Source: Clostridiales bacterium (GTDB lineage: Bacteria; Bacillota; Clostridia; Lachnospirales; UBA12420). Taken from it: DNA of 56,907 bases. Positions 41,350 to 49,990 of the stretch are shown here, piece by piece (the stretch's first letter is position 1; each line of letters begins with the position of its first letter). The stretch lies in contig DMOI01000055.1 in assembly GCA_003452395.1 (NCBI GenBank), positions 1 through 56,907 on the forward strand. Reading direction: 5' to 3'. The notes beneath the pieces are model-generated. The model was not told where the DNA came from and did not search any database. It saw only the letters and a program-made list of their open reading frames with translations. The position numbers were made by a program, and so were the translations under genes.

Positions 41350-41718
41350 TTATACGCCTAAAACTTTTTTAACAGCTTCAAGAATCCTTTCAGCCTGAAA
41401 AGGCTTTACTACAAAATCCCTTGCCCCAGCCTGTATTGATTCAATAACCATTCCTTGTTGTCCCATTGCTGAACACATTATAATTTTAGCGGCACCATTA
41501 ATTTTTTTTATTTGTTTTACTGCTTCTATACCGTCCATTTCTGGCATTGTAATATCCATTATTACTAAATCCGGTGTACTCTCCCTATACCTCTCCACTG
41601 CTTTTATTCCATTTTCTGCTTCTGCAACAACATCATATCCATTTTTAGTTAAAATATCTTTAACCATCATTCGCATAAATGCAGCATCATCAACAACTAA
41701 AATATTTTTACCTTCCAT
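41350..41718 (-). CDS. cheY: Chemotaxis response regulator CheY
   Basis: CheY-P binds the switch to change motor direction. The 122-residue receiver has the acidic pair Asp10-Asp11, the phosphorylation site Asp55 (LVIMDITMPEMDG), Ser83 and Lys105 (FVVKPF). I start at ATG 41718, after AAAGGGGG; an ATG-like in-frame start at 41742 precedes the ribosome site. It lies between fliY and fliO, the normal Firmicute position. Confidence 0.95.
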   Translation of the reverse strand: MEGKNILVVDDAAFMRMMVKDILTKNGYDVVAEAENGIKAVERYRESTPDLVIMDITMPEMDGIEAVKQIKKINGAAKIIMCSAMGQQGMVIESIQAGARDFVVKPFQAERILEAVKKVLGV

Positions 41719-41766
41719 ATGCACTTCCCCCTTTGACGACATAATATTTTATTTTTGTTAATTATA

Positions 41767-42825
41767 TCATATTCTTTCTTTTACATCAATAATTTCTGTA
41801 ATTCTTATTCCAAAGTTTTCGTCTATTACTATTACTTCTCCTTTTGCAACAAATTTACCATTTACCAGTATATCTATAGGGTCCCCAGCAATCTTATTTA
41901 GCTCTATTATAGTTCCTGGTGCGAACTCTAAAATTTCTTTTATAGATTTATGAGTTCTTCCTAGCTCAACAGTTACTTCAAGAGGCACATCCATTATGAG
42001 ATCAATATTTTCTTTTTGCTTTTGCATAATAGAAGAATGCATATCTGAAAATTGAACTGTCTTTACATTAACATTATTCTTTTCATTCGCAACACTAAGA
42101 GTCGCCTTTTTATCTTGTTCGGTAGAATTATTAGTATTAATGTTTATTGTATTATTTTCATTTTTATTTTTATCTGATTCCGCATTTTTAATTTTTGAGA
42201 TTATACTTTCAGCAAGAGCTACAGTCATTATTAATCTGAGGTCACTTGTAATCATATCATCAACCAAGAAGTAATAATTTATTAATATTATCCCATCATT
42301 TAGGTTTATCATTTTTTCTAGTTCTGAGATACTACTTACTTTATCTGTCTTTGGAGGATTTACATCTGTTTTTCCACCTATAATTGATGCAATTGTTGTT
42401 ACCTTTGCTCCTATCATTTGACTAATGGCCTCTGTTATCGCGCTAAGGTGTAGATCCGAAAACTCTTCATCTTTACTCGTTTCTGTTCCCATCATCAAAT
42501 CAGCAATAACTTTTGCGTCATCCATTTTTACAAGTAAAACGCTTTCTCCTTTTATTCCTTGTTTATAATCGATTTTAGTTGCTAGTTGCGACTGTTCTTC
42601 TAATATGCTTGAAATTGAATTTTCGTCATCTATAGAATCATATTTTATTGTAACATGTTTATTAATTAAATTAGATAATACTTCTGAAGCCTTTCCTATT
42701 GCTTTATCTAGTAATTTCACAATTTCATCTTTGTCTTTATTGCTAAGGCTCGCTTGACTTGTATCTTTACTCGTGCTCCCCCCTAGCAAAGCATCTATTT
42801 CATCTTGTGAAAGCATATCTGCCAT
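41767..42825 (-). CDS. fliY: Flagellar switch/CheY-P phosphatase FliY
   Basis: FliY replaces FliN in Firmicutes and removes phosphate from CheY-P at the motor. The 352-residue protein has an N-terminal FliM-like CheY-binding peptide (MLSQDEIDALLGG), a CheC-like phosphatase region (about 35-215, with DLHLSAITEAISQMIGAK as an active-site helix), a variable Asn/Lys-rich linker, and a C-terminal FliN domain (MDVPLEVTVELGRTHKSIKEILEFAPGTIIEL). Its start codon shares one base with the fliM stop. Confidence 0.95.
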   Translation of the reverse strand: MADMLSQDEIDALLGGSTSKDTSQASLSNKDKDEIVKLLDKAIGKASEVLSNLINKHVTIKYDSIDDENSISSILEEQSQLATKIDYKQGIKGESVLLVKMDDAKVIADLMMGTETSKDEEFSDLHLSAITEAISQMIGAKVTTIASIIGGKTDVNPPKTDKVSSISELEKMINLNDGIILINYYFLVDDMITSDLRLIMTVALAESIISKIKNAESDKNKNENNTININTNNSTEQDKKATLSVANEKNNVNVKTVQFSDMHSSIMQKQKENIDLIMDVPLEVTVELGRTHKSIKEILEFAPGTIIELNKIAGDPIDILVNGKFVAKGEVIVIDENFGIRITEIIDVKERI

Positions 42826-43811
42826 TATTCTTCCTCCTCTCTAACAATCTTAGTAATTTTTAATGCATTTTTTTTCTTGCTTATGCCAGGCTTTCCTTTG
42901 AATTTCAATAGGTCCCCTACGTATACATTGAGATCTGAGCTTACATACGAATCAAGCCTAATAACATCCCCTAATTGCAACTCCAAAAAATCTTTTACCA
43001 TTATTTGAGTTTTTCCAAGTATTGTTCTAATTGGTATTTGTGAAATTTGAATTTTTCCTTCCATATAATTTTTATAATCTTCTACTTGAACATTTTTATG
43101 GTTTGTATACCAATATTTTGTATTTAAAAACTCCATAAGTGGTTCTATTACTAAATAAGGAATACATATATTTATCATTCCTTCTACATCTCCAACTTTT
43201 ATATTTAAAGTCATTAATGCCACCATTTCATTTGGCTCTATCATTTCAGCAAATTGCATATTCGTTTCTAGTTGCTCTAATTTAGGTTGTACTATATGAA
43301 TATTTGTCCAATGCTCTCCCATCATCTTTACTAATTTATCCATTATTTTGGTAAGTAAAATCTTTTCTATTTGCGTAAAGTCCCTATTCGTTTTAAGCAC
43401 TGTACCTGGTCCACCTAGAACCCTATCAAGTATAGTAAACCCAACTTTTGATGATATCTTCATAAGTATTGACCCTTTAAGTGGCTTGAAGTCTATTATC
43501 CCAAGTATTATTGGGTTTGAAAGTGAGTTGGTAAATTCTCTATACGTTAGAGCTTCAGAGTTTATTACCTCTACGTGTGTAGGTGTTCTTAAATAACTCG
43601 AAAAGTAGCTTGCCACACTTCTAGAATAATTTTCATATATTATTTCTAGCGTTTTCAAATGTTCCTTTGAGAACTTTGAAGGTCTCGCAAAATCATATTT
43701 TTTAATCTTCTTTTCGCCTTTACCTGTAGTGGTTTGACTTATATCAAAGTCACCGGAGTTTAAGGCGTTCAGTAAATCATCTATCTCATTCTGTGATAAA
43801 ACATCAGACAT
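42825..43811 (-). CDS. fliM: Flagellar motor switch protein FliM
   Basis: FliM forms the C-ring with FliG and FliY. The 328-residue protein has the CheY-P-binding peptide LSQNEIDDLLNAL at about 5-17, the middle CheC-like domain with the FliG-binding GGPG (LDRVLGGPGTV) and a C-terminal FliN-like domain (FLELQLGDVIRLD). GAAGGTG precedes the ATG. It overlaps fliY by one base. Confidence 0.95.
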   Translation of the reverse strand: MSDVLSQNEIDDLLNALNSGDFDISQTTTGKGEKKIKKYDFARPSKFSKEHLKTLEIIYENYSRSVASYFSSYLRTPTHVEVINSEALTYREFTNSLSNPIILGIIDFKPLKGSILMKISSKVGFTILDRVLGGPGTVLKTNRDFTQIEKILLTKIMDKLVKMMGEHWTNIHIVQPKLEQLETNMQFAEMIEPNEMVALMTLNIKVGDVEGMINICIPYLVIEPLMEFLNTKYWYTNHKNVQVEDYKNYMEGKIQISQIPIRTILGKTQIMVKDFLELQLGDVIRLDSYVSSDLNVYVGDLLKFKGKPGISKKKNALKITKIVREEEE

Positions 43812-43830
43812 GTATAATCACCTTCTTATG

Positions 43831-44346
43831 CTACGATATTAGTTGAATATAAACATCTTCAAAATATACATCCACCATTATATCTGTATCAAATTTTTCG
43901 TTTATTTTTTCTAATAATTCTTTCTTCAAATCAGTCCAGAAGGTTGGTAGTTGATAATTTTCATAGTTTTTACCTCTTATGGCTGTATCTATAATATCAC
44001 TTATTATAGGTTTCTTCTCTTCAATTAATTTAGCTTTTTCTTTATATTCTGATGATTTTGTATTTACTCCTAAATGTATCGTAACTCTGAGCGTATATTG
44101 CTGCCCACTAGAATCTGGGGCCAACGTATATATTTTCTTTTCAACTACACTAACTGGTTCTACATCTTCGATAGATATTAAAGCCTTTTTTTCTTTATCT
44201 TTACTCTCTTCTGTTTCTTTACCAGTACCTGCGTTTGACATTTGCATTATTAAATAAAACTGTGTCCCTATTACAACTAATAATAATAAAATAACTACTC
44301 CCATTATAACTGGTCCCAGTTTATTTTGACTTTGCTTTTCTTCCAT
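43831..44346 (-). CDS. fliL: Flagellar basal-body-associated protein FliL
   Basis: FliL surrounds the stator and supports torque. The 171-residue protein has one N-terminal membrane helix (about 14-36, VIMGVVILLLLVVIGTQFYLI), an acidic linker and an external domain (YTLRVTIHLGVN...IIDTAIRGKNYENY). I start at ATG 44346, downstream of AGGAGAGGGG; an earlier codon at 44388 precedes that site. It is the first gene of the operon in this window; flgB-fliK-type genes are not next to it. Confidence 0.9.
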   Translation of the reverse strand: MEEKQSQNKLGPVIMGVVILLLLVVIGTQFYLIMQMSNAGTGKETEESKDKEKKALISIEDVEPVSVVEKKIYTLAPDSSGQQYTLRVTIHLGVNTKSSEYKEKAKLIEEKKPIISDIIDTAIRGKNYENYQLPTFWTDLKKELLEKINEKFDTDIMVDVYFEDVYIQLIS

Positions 44347-44415
44347 TACGTATTCCCCTCTCCTTATTTTATTTGTTTTGCACCTCAAAAAAAGTGCATA
44401 CTATTCCTAGATTAC

Positions 44416-44444
44416 ATTTTAACATTAAATATCTTTTTACTCAA
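44416..44444 (-). promoter_or_regulatory. Sigma-A-like promoter of the fliL...mltG-like operon
   Basis: TTGAGT (44439-44444) and TAAAAT (44416-44421) are 17 bases apart on the minus strand. The predicted leader of about 65 bases contains a TGCAC/GTGCA mini-hairpin. No sigma-D type motif was recognised here. Confidence 0.65.
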
Positions 44445-44466
44445 CAGTTTTTAAAATATTTTTTTA

Positions 44467-44506
44467 AAAAAGCAACTATTTTTTAAAAAAATAGTTGCTT
44501 TTTGTG
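44467..44506 (-). terminator. Terminator after pgsA
   Basis: AAAAAAGCAACTAT and ATAGTTGCTTTTTT form a near-perfect stem with T tail on both strands. It isolates the fla/che promoter from pgsA transcription. Confidence 0.85.
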
Positions 44507-44543
44507 TTTTTTATTATTTATTAGTATTTAATATCCATAATTT

Positions 44544-45065
44544 TTATTTTATTACATGTGCGTTTTTTCTTACATAATCAAGCCCTGAGACTAGTGTTAT
44601 TGCTACTGTCAAGTATATTAATATATCTTTTATATAGTTTATATTTCCAAAATCAAAGAAGAGGGTGATTATCATAGCCATTTGAGTTACTGTTTTCCAT
44701 TTTCCCCAATTACTTGCTGCTATTACATTATTATTAGCAGCTGCTATAGTTCTAAAACCAGTTATAGCAAATTCTCTAAATATTATAATAATGACAGCCC
44801 ACGAAGCAAGCTCACCTTTCTCTACAAAAACTATCATTGCAGATATTACCAATATCTTATCTGCCAAAGGATCTAGAAATTTCCCCAAATTAGTAATCAT
44901 ATTACATTTTCGAGCTATGAATCCATCTATCATATCCGTCAAAGATGCAACTATAAATATACCAAGTGCAATATAATTTCCATATTCCACATCTCTATAC
45001 ATAAAAAATAAGAAAAACGGTATCATTAAAATTCGTAAAAATGTTATTTTATTAGCTATATTCAT
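44544..45065 (-). CDS. pgsA: CDP-diacylglycerol-glycerol-3-phosphate 3-phosphatidyltransferase
   Basis: PgsA makes phosphatidylglycerol phosphate from CDP-diacylglycerol, the product of CdsA encoded at 23 kb. The 173-residue membrane protein has four or five hydrophobic segments and the CDP-alcohol phosphotransferase signature D-G-x2-A-R-x8-G-x3-D-x3-D (DMIDGFIARKC then LGKFLDPLADK). AGGAGG precedes the ATG. It follows rimO in the same direction, separated by a palindromic repeat, as rimO-pgsA neighbours in many Firmicutes. Confidence 0.95.
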   Translation of the reverse strand: MNIANKITFLRILMIPFFLFFMYRDVEYGNYIALGIFIVASLTDMIDGFIARKCNMITNLGKFLDPLADKILVISAMIVFVEKGELASWAVIIIIFREFAITGFRTIAAANNNVIAASNWGKWKTVTQMAMIITLFFDFGNINYIKDILIYLTVAITLVSGLDYVRKNAHVIK

Positions 45066-45097
45066 ATGTAAATCCTCCTAGTTTTTTCTTTTTTGTC

Positions 45098-45198
45098 CCT
45101 CCCCTGCCAAGGGGAGGTTAGGTGGGGTCACATTATCCGTAATATTATTAATAATCCTTTTGTGGTGACCCCCTCTAACTCCCCCTTCACAGGGGGAG
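45098..45198. repeat. Palindromic intergenic repeat, copy 2 (GGTGGGGTCACA family)
   Basis: The left arm contains a CTCCCC/GGGGAG mini-hairpin, then GGTTAGGTGGGGTCACA (45116-45132). The right arm (45163-45198) holds TGGTGACCCCCTCTAAC and CCCCCTTCACAGGGGG. It is the fuller copy of the element at 1-96 and lies between rimO and pgsA. Confidence 0.85.
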
Positions 45199-45227
45199 AA
45201 CTTTCATACCCTAATCGTATACTTTTT

Positions 45228-46556
45228 TTATTCCATCTTCCCTACCAAATCATATCCTCTCGACTCAGTTATCCTCACCTGCACAAATTCGCCTACCATC
45301 AGTTCCCTATCTGCCTCCAAAAACACAAGTCCATCAACATCGGGTGTATCTCTATAAGTCCTACCCATATATACATCTTCATCTTGCAGTTTTCCTTCTA
45401 TTACGACCTCAAGTATCTTCCCTATCATATCTATCGCTTTTCTTTCAACAATACTTTCCTGTATCTGCATAAGCTCACTCTTACGTCTTTCCTTTTCCTT
45501 CCCACTAACCTTAGGCTTTAGCAATGCAGCTGGTGTATCCTCTTCTTCTGAATAAATGAACACTCCCAATCTATCAAATTGTGTTTCTTCTATAAATTCC
45601 CGAAGCTCTTCTGTATTTTGCTTTGACTCTCCTGGAAAACCTACTATAAAAGTAGTTCTAAGCGTTATATCAGGTATCTCTGTTCTAATCTTTGTTATAA
45701 GCTTTACTATTTTATCTTTAGTAGTATTTCTACCCATCTTTTTGAGTATTTCATCGTTTATATGTTGTAGAGGCATATCTATATATTTGCATATTTTTCC
45801 TTCTGTTTTAATGGTGTTTATAAGTTCGTCTGAAATTCTCTCTGGATAGCAATATAGTAATCTAATCCATTTTAAATTATCAATTTTACAAAGTCGTCTT
45901 AAAAGTTTAGGAAGTTCGTACTCTCCATTAAAATCTATACCATAACTTGTCACATCTTGCGCAACTATTATCAGTTCTTTCACACCGTTTTTTACAAGCA
46001 TCTCAGCTTCACTTACAAGACTATCCATGCTTTTGCTTCTATAGCTCCCGCGTAGCTTTGGTATTATACAATATGTACAATGATTATAGCATCCTTCCGC
46101 AATTTTTAAAAACTCATAATGCCCTACTGTTGTAATTATTCTAGGTGCCCCTTCTATTTCTTTTTTATTTATATCTTCTAAACAAACTACTTTATCACCT
46201 TTTACCGTCTTTTGTATGACTTCCACTATCTTGTCGTAAGCCAATGTACCCACTATTGCATCAATCTCAGGCATTTCTATCATTATTTCATTATTATATC
46301 GCTCTGCCAGACATCCCGCAACTATAAGGGCCTTACACTTTCCGATTTTCTTGTATTCTGCAAGCTCCAATATATTCTCAATGCTTTCTTTCTTTGCATC
46401 ATGAATAAAAGCACACGTATTAATTACCAAGACATCCGCTTCCTGCTCATCTTGAATTATTTCATACCCGGCCTCATTTATAAGTCCAAGCATTACCTCA
46501 CTATCTACTAAATTCTTATCACACCCAAGTGATACAAAGGCAACTTTAGTTTTCAT
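45228..46556 (-). CDS. rimO: Ribosomal protein S12 methylthiotransferase
   Basis: RimO methylthiolates an Asp of ribosomal protein S12. The 442-residue protein has the UPF0004 domain (VSLGCDKNLVDSEVMLG with the first cluster Cys), the radical-SAM site EGCYNHCTYCIIPKLRG and a C-terminal TRAM domain (VVIEGKLQDEDVYMGRTYRDTPDVDGLVF). LGCDKNxVDSE separates RimO from MtaB and MiaB. I start at ATG 46556; an in-frame start at 46580 overlaps the AAAGGAAG ribosome site. Confidence 0.95.
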   Translation of the reverse strand: MKTKVAFVSLGCDKNLVDSEVMLGLINEAGYEIIQDEQEADVLVINTCAFIHDAKKESIENILELAEYKKIGKCKALIVAGCLAERYNNEIMIEMPEIDAIVGTLAYDKIVEVIQKTVKGDKVVCLEDINKKEIEGAPRIITTVGHYEFLKIAEGCYNHCTYCIIPKLRGSYRSKSMDSLVSEAEMLVKNGVKELIIVAQDVTSYGIDFNGEYELPKLLRRLCKIDNLKWIRLLYCYPERISDELINTIKTEGKICKYIDMPLQHINDEILKKMGRNTTKDKIVKLITKIRTEIPDITLRTTFIVGFPGESKQNTEELREFIEETQFDRLGVFIYSEEEDTPAALLKPKVSGKEKERRKSELMQIQESIVERKAIDMIGKILEVVIEGKLQDEDVYMGRTYRDTPDVDGLVFLEADRELMVGEFVQVRITESRGYDLVGKME

Positions 46557-46607
46557 TTTATGTCTTCCTTTCTGTTTCACTAATATTTTGATTCGTTCAT
46601 TATTCGT

Positions 46608-47924
46608 TCACTTTTCAGACTTTATATACTTAGTCGCTTTTCCTTCTCCTATTTTAGATATCACTCCTCCATTAATAAGATTTTTCAAAACCTTTGTTGT
46701 CTGTGTTTTCTTTAGTTCTAGTAGTATTTGGGCATCGTTCCTGGTTAAATATCTATTTTTCTTAATATAATCTAATATCTTATTTTCTTCTTTACTTGCC
46801 TCTTTAATATTTTTTTTATTTCGAGTACCTAGACTCGCATTATAAGATTTAGGCAAAATAACTTTTATTGCATTCTCTGATACACAAAATATAGGTTTTT
46901 CACTTGAATCCTTATAATATTCCTTTATTCTTCTTACACCAGTTGCAAGTCTTTCTATAATCTTCAACCTCAAAAATATATCAGATATAACTTTATTTCT
47001 CGGTATTGATATTTTTCCTTCAATATACTCTTCTTCCGTTATACCAATCGGAAGTCCTCCTGGCGATATTACTTCAATTCTGTCATCAAAAATTTCTATT
47101 TTTATATCAGATTCCCTTGAATAGTCTCTATGAACTATTGCATTTGCGACCGTCTCTCTAAAAGCAACCAACGGCACTTCCTCTATTGTCTTTCTGTATG
47201 CGCCTTCTATAATCTCATGTGTATTGATATGCTTATTGTAAAATTCTATACTTTTTTCAAATTGCTCTACTATAGACACTCCCTGCAAGAATATCCTATC
47301 TTTTATATTCATATTTTCTTCAAATCTTATTAAAACCAGTTTCGAATTTTTGATTGGATTTTCATCAGATACAAGTGCTGCGGCTATATCATACTTGTTA
47401 TTTTTCATTAATCCTAATGTCTTATATATATCTTCTGAAATGTGTCCTATATTAAGTGCATTTTTAAGCCTATCAGAAAATTTATTGAATTTTAATTCTT
47501 TTCCTTCATAGCTTTGCTCATCATAGCCTTGATTTCTGCCTCTAAGTATTAAATCCTCATACCCTATTCTATCAACCTCAACAGTCGACGTATCCATTCT
47601 TTTATAAGCTTTATTGTTCATAGTATACGGAGTACTCGCACCTTTATAAACCTTCAATATTATAACCGTCTTAGCACCTACCATCTCGCTTTCCATCTCA
47701 TAATATGGTTTTGGGACTATTGTATCGTTAATTCCACTCTCTATTTGAAGCTTTACAAATTCTATATCTTCCACTCCAACAATATGTTTAAAATCATCTA
47801 TTCCGACAACAATATATCCATCTATGTAGTTTGCAAATGCACAAACAGTTTTCAAAATTGTTTTACTGTACTCTCTTTTGTACTCTACTATTTTACTTTC
47901 ACCTTTTAAAATAAACTCTTTCAC
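46608..47924 (-). CDS. AlbA_2 (Schlafen-like) domain transcriptional regulator
   Basis: The 438-residue protein has an N-terminal AlbA_2 domain (about 1-125: ESKIVEYKREYSKTILKTVCAFANYIDGYIVVGIDD), a central part, an HATPase_c_4-like region (about 260-310: FRETVANAIVHRDYSRESDIKIEIFDDRIEVISPGGLP) and a C-terminal winged helix (about 385-430: EENKILDYIKKNRYLTRNDAQILLELKKTQTTKVLKNLI). Such proteins are putative DNA-binding regulators; the ligand is unknown. A strong inverted repeat lies just upstream and GTGAACG motifs occur on both sides, which suggests self-regulation. It is a single-gene unit between rimO and a repeat-rich spacer. Confidence 0.85.
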   Translation of the reverse strand: MKEFILKGESKIVEYKREYSKTILKTVCAFANYIDGYIVVGIDDFKHIVGVEDIEFVKLQIESGINDTIVPKPYYEMESEMVGAKTVIILKVYKGASTPYTMNNKAYKRMDTSTVEVDRIGYEDLILRGRNQGYDEQSYEGKELKFNKFSDRLKNALNIGHISEDIYKTLGLMKNNKYDIAAALVSDENPIKNSKLVLIRFEENMNIKDRIFLQGVSIVEQFEKSIEFYNKHINTHEIIEGAYRKTIEEVPLVAFRETVANAIVHRDYSRESDIKIEIFDDRIEVISPGGLPIGITEEEYIEGKISIPRNKVISDIFLRLKIIERLATGVRRIKEYYKDSSEKPIFCVSENAIKVILPKSYNASLGTRNKKNIKEASKEENKILDYIKKNRYLTRNDAQILLELKKTQTTKVLKNLINGGVISKIGEGKATKYIKSEK

Positions 47925-47941
47925 TATAGCACCTCATATCA

Positions 47942-47983
47942 AAAATAATAGTGAACGATTAGAAATACGTTCGCTATTATTTT
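47942..47983. promoter_or_regulatory. 16-bp-arm inverted repeat upstream of the AlbA_2 regulator
   Basis: AAAATAATAGTGAACG (47942-47957) pairs with CGTTCGCTATTATTTT (47968-47983), 15 of 16 positions. It is within 20 bases of the regulator start. It could be an operator or a leader hairpin. Confidence 0.6.
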
Positions 47984-48084
47984 ACACTTTACATTCAGTT
48001 CTGTCAATATATTTTTATAAAAAAGTAGATAATTTGTTACGGTTCAGACAATGGTGTCAAATTTATAAAACAGCGTACAGCGCG

Positions 48085-48185
48085 TGTCATCACGAGGAGG
48101 GTGTCTTTCCCGACGTGGTGATCTGTATTTAATTTTTAAGACCTAAAAACAGATTGCCACGCCAAAAGACAGGCTCGCAATGACA
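48085..48185. repeat. Dispersed-type palindrome (GTCATTGCGAG family)
   Basis: TGTCATCACGAGGAG...GACGTGGTGATCTGT (48085-48126) is the imperfect complement of ACAGATTGCCACGCC...GCTCGCAATGACA (48149-48185). The words CGTGGCAATCTG and GTCATTGCGAG are typical of short palindromic elements dispersed in many bacterial genomes. Confidence 0.75.
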
Positions 48186-48289
48186 AACTTGAGGGGATAC
48201 ATCTGAACTGTAACTAGATTTTGATAGATTTTTTTCAGTTCAAACACCCTTAAGTTAAACCCTAGCATGTGATTGTAATTTACTTTAGT

Positions 48290-48420
48290 CGTAGGGGCTA
48301 TGCCTGCGTGCTAGCCCGTTTTTATTTATAACACCTATTAATGTTATCCCAACTTTTTTATTTATTTCATGTCTAACTAACTGCCATACCACGGGTCACC
48401 ACACAGGGATGACCCCTACG
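48290..48420. repeat. Dispersed-type palindrome (CGTAGGGG family)
   Basis: Arms at 48290-48319 (CGTAGGGGCTATGCC...) and 48391-48420 (...GATGACCCCTACG) match at 23 of 30 positions as complements. About 70 AT-rich bases lie between them. Confidence 0.7.
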
Positions 48421-48479
48421 TTTTTATAGTACTATATTGAAATAACATTTCTTATTATTTCACAACGAATATACAACCC

Positions 48480-49115
48480 TTACACCGACAAATATACCGA
48501 TAAAAATATCAGTATACTCCCTGCTAACACAAATAAATGCCATATCATATGCATGTACTTTACGTTCTTCATAACATAAAATATCGTTCCTATTGTATAT
48601 GCTATACCTCCTGCAATAAGTAACCACAGAGATGTTGGATTTAGCGTTTCTTGCAGTTTTGCAAATACTGATACCACCATCCATCCCATAGCAAGGTATA
48701 CTCCAGTTGTTAGATACATATATTTACCTGAAATTTTTATCTCCATTAACACTCCTATTACTACAAGTATCCACTGTATTGCAAATAAAATCCAAGCCTC
48801 ATCACCGTTTAGTACAGTTAGCAAATACGGTGTATATGAGCCTGCAATGAGAACATATATTGCCGAATGGTCAAGTATTTTCATTACTTTCTTTGCTGTG
48901 GTATCTTTTGGAACTATATGATATGTACCTGACGTTGCGTATGAAAATATAAGCGCAATTCCAAATATCGTAAAGCTTATAATATGCAACGTCCCACCTT
49001 TAGTCACTGCTTGCACAACAAGTAACACAAGTGCTGCAACTGCAAGCCCTGCCCCTACATAATGTGTAATAAAGTTAGCTATTTCCTCTCCATACGTATA
49101 ATCTCTTTTAGACAT
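48480..49115 (-). CDS. Hemolysin III family (PAQR-like) membrane protein
   Basis: The 211-residue protein has seven membrane helices and the family residues: an N-terminal EEIANFITHYVGAGLAVAALVLL, SGTYHI, LDHSAIYVLIAGSYTPYLL (the conserved HSxIY/GSYTP) and the C-terminal HMIWHLFVLAGSILIF with His residues that bind zinc in PAQR proteins. Despite the name, hemolysis is not established for most members. I start at ATG 49115 after AAAGGAG; it overlaps the folD stop by eight bases (ATGTCTAA), so it is translationally coupled to folD. Confidence 0.9.
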   Translation of the reverse strand: MSKRDYTYGEEIANFITHYVGAGLAVAALVLLVVQAVTKGGTLHIISFTIFGIALIFSYATSGTYHIVPKDTTAKKVMKILDHSAIYVLIAGSYTPYLLTVLNGDEAWILFAIQWILVVIGVLMEIKISGKYMYLTTGVYLAMGWMVVSVFAKLQETLNPTSLWLLIAGGIAYTIGTIFYVMKNVKYMHMIWHLFVLAGSILIFLSVYLSV

Positions 49116-49974
49116 ACTTTTTTTCTCCTTTGTTTTCAAGCCCCCTTGCTGCCTTCACGCAGTTTTCCATTAACATCGCTATAGTCATAGGTCCTACCCC
49201 ACCAGGTACTGGCGTTATATATGAGGCTTTGTTTTTGCAACCTTCAAAGTCAACATCTCCACAAACTTCATCATATTCATTCCTATTAATGCCTACATCA
49301 ATAATAACAACACCAGGTTTTATCATATCTGCTGTAATAAGTCCAGGGTTACCTGTCGCAACTATAAGCACATCTGCCTGCTTTGTTATATTAGAAATAT
49401 CTCTTGTTTCAATATGACACACTGTTACAGTTGCACTTTCTCTAAGGAGTAACATACTAATGGGTTTACCCACTATGTCACTCTTTCCTATAACTACGCA
49501 ATTCTTGCCACGAACATCTATATCATACTTCTCGAGAAGTTTCATTATCCCATTAGGTGTGCAAGGAATAACCCCCTCACATCCAATACTTAGCTTTCCT
49601 ACATTTTCAGGATGAAAACCATCCACATCTTTATTTGGATTTATTATATTAATAATTTTATATACATCAATATGTTTAGGTAAGGGTAATTGAATTAATA
49701 TTCCATGTACACTTTCGTCACTATTCAACTTTCGAATAACCATGATTAACTCTTCTTCTGTAGCGTTCACGCCTAACTCAATCATACCTTGCTCTATCCC
49801 AACATATTCACATGCCATTTTCTTATTATTCACATACTTTTTAGATGCAAAATCATCTCCAACTAGTATAACAGTTAGCTTTGGATGTATACCGTTTTGT
49901 TTTAGTTCACTTACCTCTATTCTTAACTTTTCTTTTATCTCATCTGCAAGTTCATTGCCATCAATTAAAATCAT
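49108..49974 (-). CDS. folD: Bifunctional methylenetetrahydrofolate dehydrogenase/cyclohydrolase
   Basis: FolD interconverts methylene-, methenyl- and formyl-tetrahydrofolate with NADP. The 288-residue protein shows YVNNKKMACEYVGIE with the catalytic Lys near 56, GILIQLPLPKHID, NPNKDVDGFHPENVGKL, CVVIGKSDIVGKPISMLLL (nucleotide binding) and PVPGGVGPMTIAMLMEN. AGGAAGGGG precedes the ATG. It follows ftsK and overlaps the hlyIII-family gene. Confidence 0.96.
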   Translation of the reverse strand: MILIDGNELADEIKEKLRIEVSELKQNGIHPKLTVILVGDDFASKKYVNNKKMACEYVGIEQGMIELGVNATEEELIMVIRKLNSDESVHGILIQLPLPKHIDVYKIINIINPNKDVDGFHPENVGKLSIGCEGVIPCTPNGIMKLLEKYDIDVRGKNCVVIGKSDIVGKPISMLLLRESATVTVCHIETRDISNITKQADVLIVATGNPGLITADMIKPGVVIIDVGINRNEYDEVCGDVDFEGCKNKASYITPVPGGVGPMTIAMLMENCVKAARGLENKGEKKYV

Positions 49975-49990
49975 ATTTTCCCCTTCCTTT

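Larger units (their letters stand above)
47925..48479. other. 555-bp non-coding spacer crowded with palindromic repeats
   Basis: No gene is visible. The spacer holds the inverted repeat at 47942-47983 and two unrelated dispersed-type palindromes (48085-48185 and 48290-48420). This concentration of non-coding elements marks a tolerant insertion site between the AlbA_2 regulator and the hlyIII gene. Confidence 0.75.

Noticed and set aside
44347..44415. Sigma-D promoter or riboswitch in the fliL leader
   Set aside because: No TAAA-N15-GCCGATAA-like motif and only a 5-bp hairpin; a plain sigma-A promoter explains the site.
45093..45521. 142-codon plus-strand open frame covering the repeat and rimO 3' end
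   Set aside because: It runs through a palindromic repeat and antisense to rimO, without a ribosome site.
47984..48479. Possible non-coding RNA or tRNA in the large spacer
   Set aside because: No cloverleaf, T-loop or anticodon arm was recognised; the structure seen belongs to dispersed-type palindromes.
48460..48684. 74-codon minus-strand open frame overlapping the hlyIII-family gene
   Set aside because: It is in another frame of a clear membrane-protein gene and has no ribosome site.
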